In this document: positions 8,177-16,946 of the stretch, piece by piece
Layout of the letters: each line of letters starts with the position of its first letter
How positions within the stretch are numbered: position 1 is the stretch's first letter
Assembly (NCBI GenBank): GCA_026169815.1
Contig: JAPFDT010000029.1
Location: 1-45,929 of the forward strand
Length of the DNA: 45,929 bases
Reading direction: 5' to 3'
From: Pseudogracilibacillus sp.
Lineage (GTDB): Bacteria > Bacillota > Bacilli > Bacillales > Amphibacillaceae
Translations under genes and position numbers: made by a program
Notes under the pieces: model-generated
Told to the model about the DNA's origin: nothing
Database searches by the model: none
Seen by the model: the letters and a program-made list of their open reading frames with translations, nothing else

Positions 8177-8304
8177 GACTTTGTCCTCTCCCTCTTGAAA
8201 TTAAATCATGTAGCTATACCTATTATATACGATACGACAATTTTTTTGCTTTATTTTATACATTTTTTATTTATTTAGTTTTTAAATGACTCTGCGATTG
8301 TATT

Positions 8305-8351
8305 CACATTAAAAAACTGTTTAAGATGCAGCATCATCTTAAACAGTTTTT
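8305..8351 (-). terminator. strong terminator after yclP
   Basis: A perfect 17-bp stem (8312-8328 with 8335-8351, arm AAAAACTGTTTAAGATG) with a 6-base loop and T runs on both sides. It closes the siderophore transporter operon directly after the ATPase gene, so no binding-protein gene follows in the operon. Confidence 0.92.
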
Positions 8352-8367
8352 ATTTACTATCTTAGTT

Positions 8368-9123
8368 TTAAAAGTACACACAAATACGTTGATTGTCGAT
8401 TTCTTTAATATCAATATCCATATCGTATATATCTTTTAAAACACATGAGTCTATTACATCGCAAGTTCTACCTTGTTTCACTACTTTACCATCTTTTAAC
8501 GCGACAATTTCGTCAGAGTAGCACGATGCAAAGTTAATATCATGAATTACAATAACAACTGTCTTTCCTAATTCATCAACTAACTTCCTTAACGTCTTCA
8601 TAATTTGTACAGAATGGCGCATATCTAAATTGTTTAAAGGTTCATCTAATAATATATACTCTGTGTCTTGAGCAAGTACCATTGCAATATAGGCACGTTG
8701 ACGCTGACCACCACTTAGCTGGTCTAAATATTTGTCTTGCATATCTTCTAATGCCATATAGCGAATTGCTTCATCTACTTTTTGATAATCTTCTTTTTTC
8801 AAATTTCCCTTACAATATGGAAAACGTCCAAAAGAAACAAGCTCACGAATCGTTAACTTTACGTTCATCGTGTTCGATTGTTTTAAAATAGATATTTTAC
8901 GTGCAAGATTTTCATCTTTTACTTCAGTAATGTCTTTGCCTTCAATTGTAATAATACCCGCATCTTTTGCAATAAGACGACTTACCATTGAAATTAACGT
9001 ACTTTTACCAGCTCCGTTTGGCCCGATAAAAGACGTTATTTTACCTTTTGGAATCGTTACAGATACATCTTCAATGACAGTTTTATTATGATATTTTTTT
9101 GAGACACTTTTTATATCTACCAT
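8368..9123 (-). CDS. yclP: YclP-like iron-siderophore ABC transporter ATPase
   Basis: Cytoplasmic ATPase of a FecCDE-type ferric siderophore importer, closely resembling Bacillus subtilis YclP of the petrobactin system YclNOPQ (251 versus 252 residues, shared stretches such as LSGGQ.QRA.IAMV.AQDT and the C-terminus DNQRI.VYF). Walker A GPNGAGKST is at residues 34-42, then signature LSGGQRQR and Walker B YILLDEP. Its ATG at 9123 overlaps the end of the yclO-like gene by seven bases. Regulation by iron through the Fur box upstream of yclN is likely. The petrobactin substrate is inferred from similarity only. Confidence 0.88.
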   Translation of the reverse strand: MVDIKSVSKKYHNKTVIEDVSVTIPKGKITSFIGPNGAGKSTLISMVSRLIAKDAGIITIEGKDITEVKDENLARKISILKQSNTMNVKLTIRELVSFGRFPYCKGNLKKEDYQKVDEAIRYMALEDMQDKYLDQLSGGQRQRAYIAMVLAQDTEYILLDEPLNNLDMRHSVQIMKTLRKLVDELGKTVVIVIHDINFASCYSDEIVALKDGKVVKQGRTCDVIDSCVLKDIYDMDIDIKEIDNQRICVYF

Positions 9124-10067
9124 GATTTATTCTCCTTTAATAATAAATAGATGAAATAGACGCCACCAACAAAGTTAATAATAACACTTAACGTTGTATC
9201 AAACACAAATATTTTTTCGACGATAAATTGTCCGCCTAGTAAGGCAATAATACTAATAAACACAGAACCTAAGATGAGATACGTATGTTTATACGTACTT
9301 AAAAACTGATATGCGATGTTAACTACTAATAAACCTAAAAACGTAATTGGACCAATTAAAGCTGTTGCAATCGAAATTAAAATCGCAACGATAATTAACA
9401 ATTGCTTTACGACATGATTGTAAGGAACTCCTAAATTAATCGCATGGTCCTTTCCTAAAGATAATACATCTAAATATTTTAAAAATCGTAATGAATACAA
9501 TGTTACAGCTATTAATAATATGATGGATAAATAAACTAAATTTGTATTGACGTTATTCACACTAGCAAACATTCTATCTTGTACGACCATAAATTCATTA
9601 GGGTCAATCAACACTTGCATGAATGATGTAAAACTACTGAAAAACGTTCCTAATATAAGTCCAATTAATAAGAGAAAGTAAATGTTACTATCTTCACCCT
9701 TAAACAACAGACGATAAAAGACTAATGAAAATAATATCATAATACCAATTGAGATTAAGTAGTTTACATTACTATTCATCATAATGAGCGATTTCGAACC
9801 GAATACAAAGATAATAAACGTTTGCGTTAACATATATAATGAGTCAAGACCCATAATACTCGGTGTTAAAATTCGGTTATTCGTAATCGTCATAAATACT
9901 GTAGTTGAAAATGCAATCGCTCCACCAGTGATTATAATCGCAACTACTTTAATAACTCTTTTCGGTAAAATATAACCAATATTACCTGTTAAATCGTAAA
10001 ATATATATAACAGCGCAAGGAGTATAGACACAATACCTAAAATAAGTGTTTTTTTCTTATAGCCCAT
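9117..10067 (-). CDS. yclO: YclO-like iron-siderophore ABC transporter permease
   Basis: FecCD/BtuC-family permease of 316 residues, the same length as YclO, with eight to ten membrane helices. It pairs with the yclN-like product to form the channel. The segment GPITFLGLLVVNIAYQ near residue 240 is the conserved coupling-loop region contacting the ATPase. The ATG at 10067 has TAAGGAGG nearby and overlaps the upstream permease gene by 11 bases, so the three genes are translationally coupled. Confidence 0.87.
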   Translation of the reverse strand: MGYKKKTLILGIVSILLALLYIFYDLTGNIGYILPKRVIKVVAIIITGGAIAFSTTVFMTITNNRILTPSIMGLDSLYMLTQTFIIFVFGSKSLIMMNSNVNYLISIGIMILFSLVFYRLLFKGEDSNIYFLLLIGLILGTFFSSFTSFMQVLIDPNEFMVVQDRMFASVNNVNTNLVYLSIILLIAVTLYSLRFLKYLDVLSLGKDHAINLGVPYNHVVKQLLIIVAILISIATALIGPITFLGLLVVNIAYQFLSTYKHTYLILGSVFISIIALLGGQFIVEKIFVFDTTLSVIINFVGGVYFIYLLLKENKSW

Positions 10068-11010
10068 AACGTTTCCTCCTTAATAGTAGGTAAAGGAAGA
10101 TTCCACTACCGATGACTCCTACTGTTAAGTTAATTGGAATTTCATATGGGTATATGATGATTCTTCCAATGATGTCACATATTAACACAAATAGTGCTCC
10201 TAACACTGCTGTATGTAATAAGTTGTTCTTCAAATGATCCCCTTGATAAATCGTAACTATATTCGGAATAATTAAGCCTAGAAATGGAATAACTCCAACT
10301 GATAATACAACTGAAGCTGTTACTAGTGCCGAGATAATTAATCCCGTATTAACGACTTGGCGATAATTTAAACCGAGATTCTTCGAAAATTCTTCGCCCA
10401 TTCCTGCGATTGTAAATTTGTTCGCAAAAACATAAGCAATTATCAATGTCGGAATACTAACAAATAATAATTCATAATTTCCACTCATTATCATGGAAAA
10501 GTCACCTTGCATCCACGATGTCATGTTTTGAATTAAGTCATTTTTATAAGCAAAAAACGTTGCTAATGACTGAATTATACTACCAAACATCAATCCAACT
10601 AATGGAATGAACACTGGATCTTTAAATTGGATGTTTTCTAAAATCTTCATAAAAATAAATGTCCCTAGCAAAGCAAAAGCGAAAGAGATACTTATTTTAA
10701 TTAGCGGTGATGCAGATGTAAATAACATGAGTGAGATAAGCACACCAAAACGTGCCGAATCTAATGTTCCAGCCGTTGTCGGGGAGACGAATTTATTTTT
10801 ACTTAATTGTTGCATGATAAGACCAGCAATACTCATGCTAGCTCCAGCAATTAATATACTAACTAATCGAGGCAATCGACTAATGAGCAAAATCTCTTTT
10901 TGATCCTCTGTTAAACTAAATAGATCAGTCGGATAAACGTCCGATACACCAATAAAAATCGATGTAATAGATGATATAATTAATGCGATTATTAAATAAC
11001 GTAATTTCAT
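10057..11010 (-). CDS. yclN: YclN-like iron-siderophore ABC transporter permease
   Basis: First gene of the importer operon, a FecCD-family permease with motif GLIIPNIVTIYQGD in the coupling region and about nine helices. The frame stays open to a GTG at 11043, but I place the start at ATG 11010 (MKLRYLIIAL), which has AGAGAGAG shortly upstream and gives the usual hydrophobic N-terminus; the extra eleven residues (RMVISRERDS) are hydrophilic and unlike the family. A Fur box and a perfect TATAAT lie upstream. The expected binding-protein gene (yclQ-like) is absent. Confidence 0.87.
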   Translation of the reverse strand: MKLRYLIIALIISSITSIFIGVSDVYPTDLFSLTEDQKEILLISRLPRLVSILIAGASMSIAGLIMQQLSKNKFVSPTTAGTLDSARFGVLISLMLFTSASPLIKISISFAFALLGTFIFMKILENIQFKDPVFIPLVGLMFGSIIQSLATFFAYKNDLIQNMTSWMQGDFSMIMSGNYELLFVSIPTLIIAYVFANKFTIAGMGEEFSKNLGLNYRQVVNTGLIISALVTASVVLSVGVIPFLGLIIPNIVTIYQGDHLKNNLLHTAVLGALFVLICDIIGRIIIYPYEIPINLTVGVIGSGIFLYLLLRRKRYGL

Positions 11011-11052
11011 TGAATCTCTCTCTCTACTTATCACCATTCTCACTTAATAATA

Positions 11053-11098
11053 ATTATAATTTACTAATCAATCTAAATAAGAATGAGATTCATTATCA
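11053..11098 (-). promoter_or_regulatory. Fur-regulated promoter of the yclNOP-like operon
   Basis: On the minus strand a perfect -10 TATAAT lies at 11053-11058. Upstream at 11084-11098 is TGAGATT-C-ATTATCA (plus-strand sense), matching the Bacillus 7-1-7 Fur box TGATAAT-N-ATTATCA at 12 of 14 arm positions. The box abuts the -35 region, where bound Fur would block RNA polymerase in iron-replete cells. Confidence 0.72.
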
Positions 11099-11269
11099 AT
11101 TAGTTTCAATTAAAATTGTATCATAAACAGGCAAGGTTATCAATGAAATTACTCAGGTTTTTAATAGAGCGAACCCGTTGTATGACTCTTTTTATTTTAC
11201 TAAAAGGAGAAGAACATAATTCCTTAAATAATATTATTTACTTTTTTAAAAAACATCATCAACATCATG

Positions 11270-11313
11270 TTTATACAAGGAAAAAGCAAGACATGCTATG
11301 CATATCTTGCTTT
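11270..11313 (-). terminator. intrinsic terminator after the DsbA/FrnE-like gene
   Basis: On the minus strand AAAGCAAGATATGC and GCATGTCTTGCTTT form a 14-bp stem with one G-U pair and a 3-base loop, followed by a short T run. It lies about 12 bases beyond the stop codon. Confidence 0.8.
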
Positions 11314-11324
11314 AAATTTACAGT

Positions 11325-12032
11325 TTATGTTTGATCACATTTACTTCCTTCACAATACGTACGACTTCTTTTCGCATTTTTTAACTCGTAGCACGCTGGA
11401 TCTTCTTGCAAAATATCTTGTAATATATCAATATAAATAGATAATGGCTGAACTCCTGATATAGCGTACATATCATTAAAAATGAGAAATGGGATTTGTT
11501 CAACGCCAACTTCTTCTGCCATATCACGATCTTCCATTAACGCTTTTTCATACTTATTAAAACATAACACCATTTCTACTTCGTCCTCATCGAGACCTAC
11601 TTCTTGGGCAAGCGATAATAAAGTAGCTTTTTCACCAATGTTTTTTTGTTTGTGGAAGAAAGTATCATGTAACAAATCAATGACTTCTTTTTCTTTGCAA
11701 CTCTTTTGGGCAAACTTAACGAGGCGATGTGCATCGTATGTATTTGTATAATGAATCGTCTCTAAATCAAAACTTAATCCTACATGAGTAGCTTGTTCCA
11801 ATATTTCCTTTTCCAATGCTTGACGCTTTTCATCTGATAATTTACTTTTCCTTTGCAGTAGATCCATTACGTTCTCATTCAATTCAATTGGAGAATGTGG
11901 CTCTAATTGATAGCTTTTATATTCAATTTCAATTGATTTATCGTTTCCAAAGCAATCAATAGCTAATTTTAATAGCTCATTTCCTACAAAGCTAACAGGA
12001 CAGGCAAAATCATACCACACTTCAATTTTCAT
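11325..12032 (-). CDS. DsbA/FrnE-like thioredoxin-fold protein with a single active-site Cys
   Basis: A 235-residue cytoplasmic protein of the DsbA (2-hydroxychromene isomerase/FrnE) family: thioredoxin strand MKIEVWYDFACPVSFVGNEL, a helical insertion, then the cis-proline region VGVEQIPFLIFNDMYAISGVQP. FrnE relatives usually carry CPWCY at the active site; here it reads C11-P-V-S-F, so the second cysteine is serine. The C-terminus has extra cysteines (CYELKNAKRSRTYCEGSKC) as in other Bacillaceae homologues. No signal peptide. It has its own terminator and appears monocistronic. Function unknown: a monothiol redox, glutathione-like or bacillithiol-linked role is conceivable. Confidence 0.8.
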   Translation of the reverse strand: MKIEVWYDFACPVSFVGNELLKLAIDCFGNDKSIEIEYKSYQLEPHSPIELNENVMDLLQRKSKLSDEKRQALEKEILEQATHVGLSFDLETIHYTNTYDAHRLVKFAQKSCKEKEVIDLLHDTFFHKQKNIGEKATLLSLAQEVGLDEDEVEMVLCFNKYEKALMEDRDMAEEVGVEQIPFLIFNDMYAISGVQPLSIYIDILQDILQEDPACYELKNAKRSRTYCEGSKCDQT

Positions 12033-12151
12033 TTTTATAACACCTCATTCATCTAGCGCTATTTTATCATAAAAAATATATAACGAAGCTTTATCTGCTC
12101 ACTGCTTCAGAGGTGATATAAAGTTTGTTCAATTATTGTTCAAAAATCTGT

Positions 12152-12201
12152 GACAAATATAAAAATCAGTTTACAAAGCTTTTATGCTCTATAAACTGAT
12201 T
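12152..12201 (-). terminator. intrinsic terminator after fni
   Basis: Arms AATCAGTTTACAAAGC (12164-12179) and GCTCTATAAACTGATT (12186-12201) pair almost fully, with T-rich sequence on the minus-strand side (TTTTTATATTTG). It lies 18 bases after the fni stop. Confidence 0.85.
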
Positions 12202-12218
12202 GTTAAATTACTTTTTAT

Positions 12219-13268
12219 TTATTCATCTAATAACGATCGTCCCATAATCGATACACGGTTCGTATTTTTTAATTCTTCTAACGTTGTAACCCCAATACCA
12301 AACATTGTCATTTTCAATTCTAATTCAATTTGGTCCATTACTTTAATGACTTCATCAACCGATTCAGTTGCTGCTTTTAATAATGTTCGCGCATATCCTA
12401 CAACATCTGCGCCAATTGTTAATGCTTTAGCAGCATCTACTCCTGTTTTCATTCCTCCACTAGCTACAAGCGGTACTTTAGGTAATGCACTTCTTACTGA
12501 TACTAGACAATCTTTCGTTGGTATTCCCCAACTATTAAACGCTTCAGCCGCCGCTTCTCGTAATGGATCTTCCGTTCGTAATTTTTCAACTTGACTCCAT
12601 GATGTTCCACCAGCTCCCGCTACATCAACGTAAGATACACCTGCATTGTATAACTTTTCAGCAACTGTACCATCAATTCCAAAACCAACTTCTTTCACTC
12701 CTACTGGAACAGCTAGCTTTTTACATACTTCTTCGATTTTCGGTAATAAATTTTCAAAGTTTAAATCGCCACCATCTTGGACGACTTCTTGTAAGCTATT
12801 TAAATGTAGGACAAGTGAGTCTGCTTGCGTTGAATCCACAATACGCTGACATTCATCTACACCATAACCATAATTAAATTGTACTGCCCCTAAATTTGCA
12901 ATAACTGGTACTGTCTTCGCCTGTTTACGAATTAAAAAGGAATCTTCATGGGCTCTACTCTCTAATAAAGCACGTGTTGAACCTAAGCCGATTGCCCAGC
13001 CCTTTTCTTCGCTTGCAACTGCTAAGTTTAAATTAATTTCTGTTGCTAGTGCTGAACCACCTGTCATAGAGCTAACAAGAAAAGGTGCTTTTAATTTCTT
13101 TTGTAAAAATTCCGTCTCTAAAGTAATGTCAGCAAAATTTATTTCTGGTAGAGCATTGTGTATAAACGAAACACCTTCCAATCCTGTTGACTTATTAACA
13201 CCTTCCACTTGCTCCGTTAAACATAATCTAATATGTTCCGTCTTTCTTTGATTAATATCCTTTTCCAT
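12219..13268 (-). CDS. fni: type 2 isopentenyl-diphosphate delta-isomerase (FMN-dependent)
   Basis: Interconverts isopentenyl and dimethylallyl diphosphate for isoprenoid synthesis using reduced FMN. The 349-residue TIM barrel shows the family blocks FLVSSMTGGS near residue 65, an FMN-binding region GLGSTRALLE, substrate segment LHLNSLQE(V)VQ and the phosphate-binding loop DVAGAGGTSW. The ATG at 13268 has AAAGGA nine bases upstream. It is monocistronic, divergent from leuA. Length and motifs are standard. Confidence 0.95.
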   Translation of the reverse strand: MEKDINQRKTEHIRLCLTEQVEGVNKSTGLEGVSFIHNALPEINFADITLETEFLQKKLKAPFLVSSMTGGSALATEINLNLAVASEEKGWAIGLGSTRALLESRAHEDSFLIRKQAKTVPVIANLGAVQFNYGYGVDECQRIVDSTQADSLVLHLNSLQEVVQDGGDLNFENLLPKIEEVCKKLAVPVGVKEVGFGIDGTVAEKLYNAGVSYVDVAGAGGTSWSQVEKLRTEDPLREAAAEAFNSWGIPTKDCLVSVRSALPKVPLVASGGMKTGVDAAKALTIGADVVGYARTLLKAATESVDEVIKVMDQIELELKMTMFGIGVTTLEELKNTNRVSIMGRSLLDE

Positions 13269-13446
13269 AACAACACGTCCTTTACTTATATCTATATTCA
13301 GTATACTTATTCCAACTTCAGATTAAAAGAAATATGTACATATTAAAGCATCTATTTTATATTATTCCGTTTCATCATTCCCTTTTCTTCTTTATCGACA
13401 CTGATAAAACTTCGAAAAATAGTTCCGGAATATTCTAAAAATAGTG

Positions 13447-13475
13447 TTGACATTCAAATAATGGACTTGTATAAT
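13447..13475 (+). promoter_or_regulatory. sigma-A promoter of leuA
   Basis: TTGACA (13447-13452), 17-base spacer, TATAAT (13470-13475): a perfect consensus promoter. Transcription should start near 13482, just before the T-box stem I. Confidence 0.9.
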
Positions 13476-13481
13476 AACGAT

Positions 13482-13752
13482 AATTCTATAAAATAAGAGC
13501 CAAGAATGGAAATAGTAAAAGTACGTATCAACTTGTAGAGAGCCGATGGATAGTGAAAATCGGTAGTGATATATCTTTGAACTCGTCCAGGAGCTAATTT
13601 CGTGAAATAAAGTAACGGAATACGGCACCCACCGTTATAAGGGGATATAGTCGTAACTATATCTTTGGAGCTGAATTAATGTATGTTAATTAACTAGAGT
13701 GGTACCGCGAGCATTGCCTCGTCTCTATTTTTATATAGAGGCGAGGCTTTTT
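13482..13752 (+). promoter_or_regulatory. T-box riboswitch, leucine specifier, upstream of leuA
   Basis: tRNA-sensing leader. Stem I includes AGAGAGCCGATGG (AG bulge and terminal-loop region). The specifier loop reads GAA-CTC (CTC at 13582-13584), a leucine codon as in other leu T-boxes. The T-box sequence TGGTACCGCG is at 13700-13709, with UGGU suited to the A discriminator of tRNA-Leu. The terminator is a 13-bp stem, GCCTCGTCTCTAT (13716-13728) with ATAGAGGCGAGGC (13735-13747), plus a T run. Uncharged tRNA-Leu should allow read-through into leuA. Confidence 0.95.
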
Positions 13753-13786
13753 ATATTTTATTTAAGATGAAAAGGAGTGTCTTACA

Positions 13787-15361
13787 ATGTCGAGAAAAAT
13801 ATGGGTATTTGATACAACATTACGTGATGGAGAACAGGTTCCAGGTGCAAAATTAAATCTCTATGAGAAGCTAGAAGTCGCACAACAGTTGAAAAACCTC
13901 CGTGTCGATATGATTGAAGCTGGCTTTCCTGCATCTTCAGAAGGAGACTTTAATGCCGTAAAGGAAGTAGCAAAACAAGTCGGAAATACAGATGATGTAA
14001 TGATTACTGCATTAGCACGAGCTGTTAAAGGAGATATTGATGCTGTTTACCAAAGTGTAAAGCATGCTGAAAAACCGATGATTCATATGGTATTAGGTAC
14101 ATCTGATATTCACGTCGAAAAGAAGTTTGGTAAGTCAAAAGACCAAATATTAGACATTGGAGTAGAAGCAGTGAAGTATGCTAAAACATTACTGCCAGAT
14201 ATTCAATACTCTACTGAAGATGCTTCAAGATCAGAATTTGAATATTTATGGTCAACAATTGAAGCAGTTGTAAATGCTGGAGCAACTATCATTAACGTGC
14301 CTGATACTGTAGGTTTTGCTGAACCAGAACAATTCGGGGAATTAATCTACAAATTAAATGATCGATTAAAAAACCTTAATGATAGCGTCTTACTAAGTGT
14401 GCATTGTCATAATGATTTAGGATTAGCAACTGCTAACACATTAGCTGCTGTTAAAAATGGTGCTGATAAAGTGGAATGTACGATGAATGGTATTGGTGAA
14501 CGTGCTGGTAATGCTGCCTTAGAAGAAGTCGTGATGGCTCTTAATACTAGGTCAGATGTGTTTAACGTACACACAAACATTAAAACGAAAGAAATTATGA
14601 ATACATCAAAAGTTGTTAGTAATTTAATGGGACTTGAAGTACAAGTAAATAAAGCTATCACGGGAGATAATGCCTTTGCACATTCTTCTGGTATTCACCA
14701 AGATGGTTTATTAAAATCACGTGATGCATACGAAATCATTCGCCCTGCTGATGTCGGATTAGAAGATATGGAACTTGTCCTAACAGCCCGTTCAGGACGT
14801 CATGCTGTTAAAGATGCGTTAGAAAAGTTAGGGTTTAAACAATTACAAGTTGAACAATTTGAAATCATTTTTGATGACTTTTTAATCTTAGCAGACAAGA
14901 AGAAGGAAGTATATCATCATGATTTATATGTCATTGTGAAAAACTTTTTTGCTAAACATGAGATTAGCAGTAATGAAGTTAATAGTTATTCGGATAGTTT
15001 TTATGAATTAATTGATTTACAAGTGATTAGTAATACCATCTTCCCTTCTGCTAGTGTGAAAATAAAACAAGGTACAGAAGAAATTAATAGTAGCGCAGTA
15101 GGATCTGGCCCAATTGATGCTTTATATACAGCTATATTACAAGTGATTGATCTTGATATTCGTTTACTTGAATATAAAATAAGCAGTATATCACGTGGAA
15201 AAGAAGCGCTAGGTAAAGTGAAGGTAAGTGTACAATATAATGGAGCTACTTATCACGCCAACGCAACAGATACAGATGTCATTAAAGCAAGCGCACTAGC
15301 TTACATTAATGTCGTAAATAAAATTGTCGTCGAAAATTTATTGCCTGAAGTAACGGTGTAA
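13787..15361 (+). CDS. leuA: 2-isopropylmalate synthase
   Basis: First committed step of leucine synthesis: condenses acetyl-CoA with 2-oxoisovalerate. The catalytic barrel begins [12 protein letters not shown] (metal-binding Asp) and contains [12 protein letters not shown] with the metal-binding histidines and [12 protein letters not shown]; residues about 390-520 form the C-terminal leucine-feedback domain. At 524 residues it is full length. AAAGGAG precedes the ATG. Unusually it stands alone, without ilv or leuBCD genes, although its leader is a leucine T-box; the other leu genes must lie elsewhere. Confidence 0.95.
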   Translation: MSRKIWVFDTTLRDGEQVPGAKLNLYEKLEVAQQLKNLRVDMIEAGFPASSEGDFNAVKEVAKQVGNTDDVMITALARAVKGDIDAVYQSVKHAEKPMIHMVLGTSDIHVEKKFGKSKDQILDIGVEAVKYAKTLLPDIQYSTEDASRSEFEYLWSTIEAVVNAGATIINVPDTVGFAEPEQFGELIYKLNDRLKNLNDSVLLSVHCHNDLGLATANTLAAVKNGADKVECTMNGIGERAGNAALEEVVMALNTRSDVFNVHTNIKTKEIMNTSKVVSNLMGLEVQVNKAITGDNAFAHSSGIHQDGLLKSRDAYEIIRPADVGLEDMELVLTARSGRHAVKDALEKLGFKQLQVEQFEIIFDDFLILADKKKEVYHHDLYVIVKNFFAKHEISSNEVNSYSDSFYELIDLQVISNTIFPSASVKIKQGTEEINSSAVGSGPIDALYTAILQVIDLDIRLLEYKISSISRGKEALGKVKVSVQYNGATYHANATDTDVIKASALAYINVVNKIVVENLLPEVTV

Positions 15362-15439
15362 CTTAACGATTAAATGTTGAAAACACGAAAGTTTAATTAT
15401 ATTTTTTTATTATCATAGGTGTTTAACTTATCTAACAAA

Positions 15440-15540
15440 GTTTACTTGAATGAAAGCCGACTGACACTTGCGGAAAGTGTCAGTCGGCTGGAATGAAAGT
15501 AAACGGATTTATCATCAAACATAAAATTCCTGCTTAACAT
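15440..15540. repeat. palindromic intergenic element, copy 4 (minimal form)
   Basis: The 65-bp core 15440-15504 is a near-perfect hairpin: GTTTACTTGAATGAAAG, then GCCGACTGACACTT, loop GCGG, then AAGTGTCAGTCGGC and TGGAATGAAAGTAAAC. The right flank 15505-15530 (GGATTTATCATCAAACATAA) matches the flank of copy 3 in reverse. It sits between the convergent leuA and atoE genes, where no ordinary terminator is seen, and its stem could serve as one although no T run follows. Confidence 0.8.
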
Positions 15541-15573
15541 ACCCTGGTAAATCATGACATTCATTCATCTACT

Positions 15574-16908
15574 TTATAAAAACAGTAAACCAAGTGATAT
15601 TGGAATGAAGCTGTATATTAAAATGATGACACAGAAGCCCATAATATCTTTTACTTTTAAACCTGCAATTGCTAATAATGGTAATGCCCAGAATGGTTGA
15701 ATCATATTTGTCCACGCATCTCCCCATGCTACTGCCATCGCTGTTTTTGCAGTGTCTACTCCGATATCCAACCCTGCTGGAATCATAATTGGACCTTGAA
15801 CTGCCCACTGACCTCCACCAGAAGGTACGAAGAAGTTTACAATTCCAGCACTAATGAAAGCAAATAATGGATAGGTAAACTCTGTTGAAATACTCACAAA
15901 CCATAGTGACATCGCCTCTGATAAGCCAGATGCAACCATCATTCCCATAATCCCTGCGTAAAACGGAAATTGAATAATAATACCACCTGCATTTTTTACA
16001 GCATGGCTAACACTGTGTAAAAAGCGTCTCGGCGTCTGATGTAACAATATCCCTAAAAATAACATCGTAAAGTTAACAATATTTAAATTTAAATCAAACC
16101 CATTAGCATAAAAATGATACCCTACATAAATAATTCCCATGGCACCAATCAATATCGAAACAATTTTACTGTTTTCTAAACGATCTGATAAAACCACATC
16201 TTCTACGTCTTCTTCTACATATTTATTTTCAAATGAATCCGCTCCGTCAAAGTCGATAACAGGATTTTGAATTTCTAATCCTTCACGTGACTTAAGTAAA
16301 AGTAAGTTTAAAAAAGGTAGTGTAATAAGTAAGAAAAACACGATAAATAAATTGGATGCACTAAACATTGTTTCTGTTACTGGTACAATCCCCATCTCAT
16401 CTACTAAAAAGTGGTCATCTGTAGCAATAAGTAATGGAATGGAACCTGATAATCCACCGTGCCATAATAGAAATCCACTATATCCACTTGCTACGAGTAA
16501 TCGATAATCAACAGAAGGGACTTTCTTTACAACTTGAATAGCTAGTAGTGCTCCTACAACAAGTCCAAATCCATAGTTAATTAATGAAGCTATGGTCGCA
16601 ACGAATGTGACTAACATAATCGCTTGACCTGGTGTTTTAGCTAATGTGCTTAATTTATTTAATAATGATTTAACAAATGGCGTGTTCGCTAATACATAGC
16701 CTGTTACAACAATAAGTGCCATTTGCATCGAGAATGCTAATAAATCCCAAAAGCCATCTCCCCAAAAACTAACCATTTCCATCGGTGAGCTACTAGTGAA
16801 AATGACTCCCATTAAAAACACAACAAACGTTAAGATGATTGCAAATAAAAAGGCATCAGGTAAAAAACGTTGTACCATTTTATCAAAGAAGTTTGTAATT
16901 GCTCTCAT
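15574..16908 (-). CDS. atoE: AtoE-type short-chain fatty acid transporter
   Basis: Membrane protein of about 445 residues in the AtoE/short-chain fatty acid transporter family, expected to move acetoacetate, butyrate or similar acids. Recognisable blocks are FLPDAFLFAIILTFVVFLMG at the N-terminus, LLWHGGLSGSIPLLIAT and VNFFVPSGGGQWAVQGP. About 11-12 membrane helices. Three near-adjacent ATGs exist; AAAGGA is eight bases before the one at 16908 (MRAITNFFDK), which I prefer over 16911 and 16917. It lies 38 bases after the second sulfurtransferase gene and is probably the last gene of that operon. No acetoacetate-degradation genes are nearby. Confidence 0.87.
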   Translation of the reverse strand: MRAITNFFDKMVQRFLPDAFLFAIILTFVVFLMGVIFTSSSPMEMVSFWGDGFWDLLAFSMQMALIVVTGYVLANTPFVKSLLNKLSTLAKTPGQAIMLVTFVATIASLINYGFGLVVGALLAIQVVKKVPSVDYRLLVASGYSGFLLWHGGLSGSIPLLIATDDHFLVDEMGIVPVTETMFSASNLFIVFFLLITLPFLNLLLLKSREGLEIQNPVIDFDGADSFENKYVEEDVEDVVLSDRLENSKIVSILIGAMGIIYVGYHFYANGFDLNLNIVNFTMLFLGILLHQTPRRFLHSVSHAVKNAGGIIIQFPFYAGIMGMMVASGLSEAMSLWFVSISTEFTYPLFAFISAGIVNFFVPSGGGQWAVQGPIMIPAGLDIGVDTAKTAMAVAWGDAWTNMIQPFWALPLLAIAGLKVKDIMGFCVIILIYSFIPISLGLLFL

Positions 16909-16946
16909 CATTATCATCCTTTCTTTTTTTGTTTTATTGTTAAAAC

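Noticed and set aside
11011-11043. Longer start for the YclN-like permease
   Set aside because: GTG at 11043 and ATG at 11037 lack a ribosome site and add a hydrophilic extension unlike the family.
11116-11334. 72-codon open frame on the plus strand
   Set aside because: No convincing ribosome site; it overlaps the minus-strand terminator and the end of the DsbA-like gene, and the composition is not protein-like.
13392-13628. 78-codon open frame on the minus strand
   Set aside because: It runs antisense through the leuA promoter and T-box stem I, has no ribosome site, and is explained by the leader.
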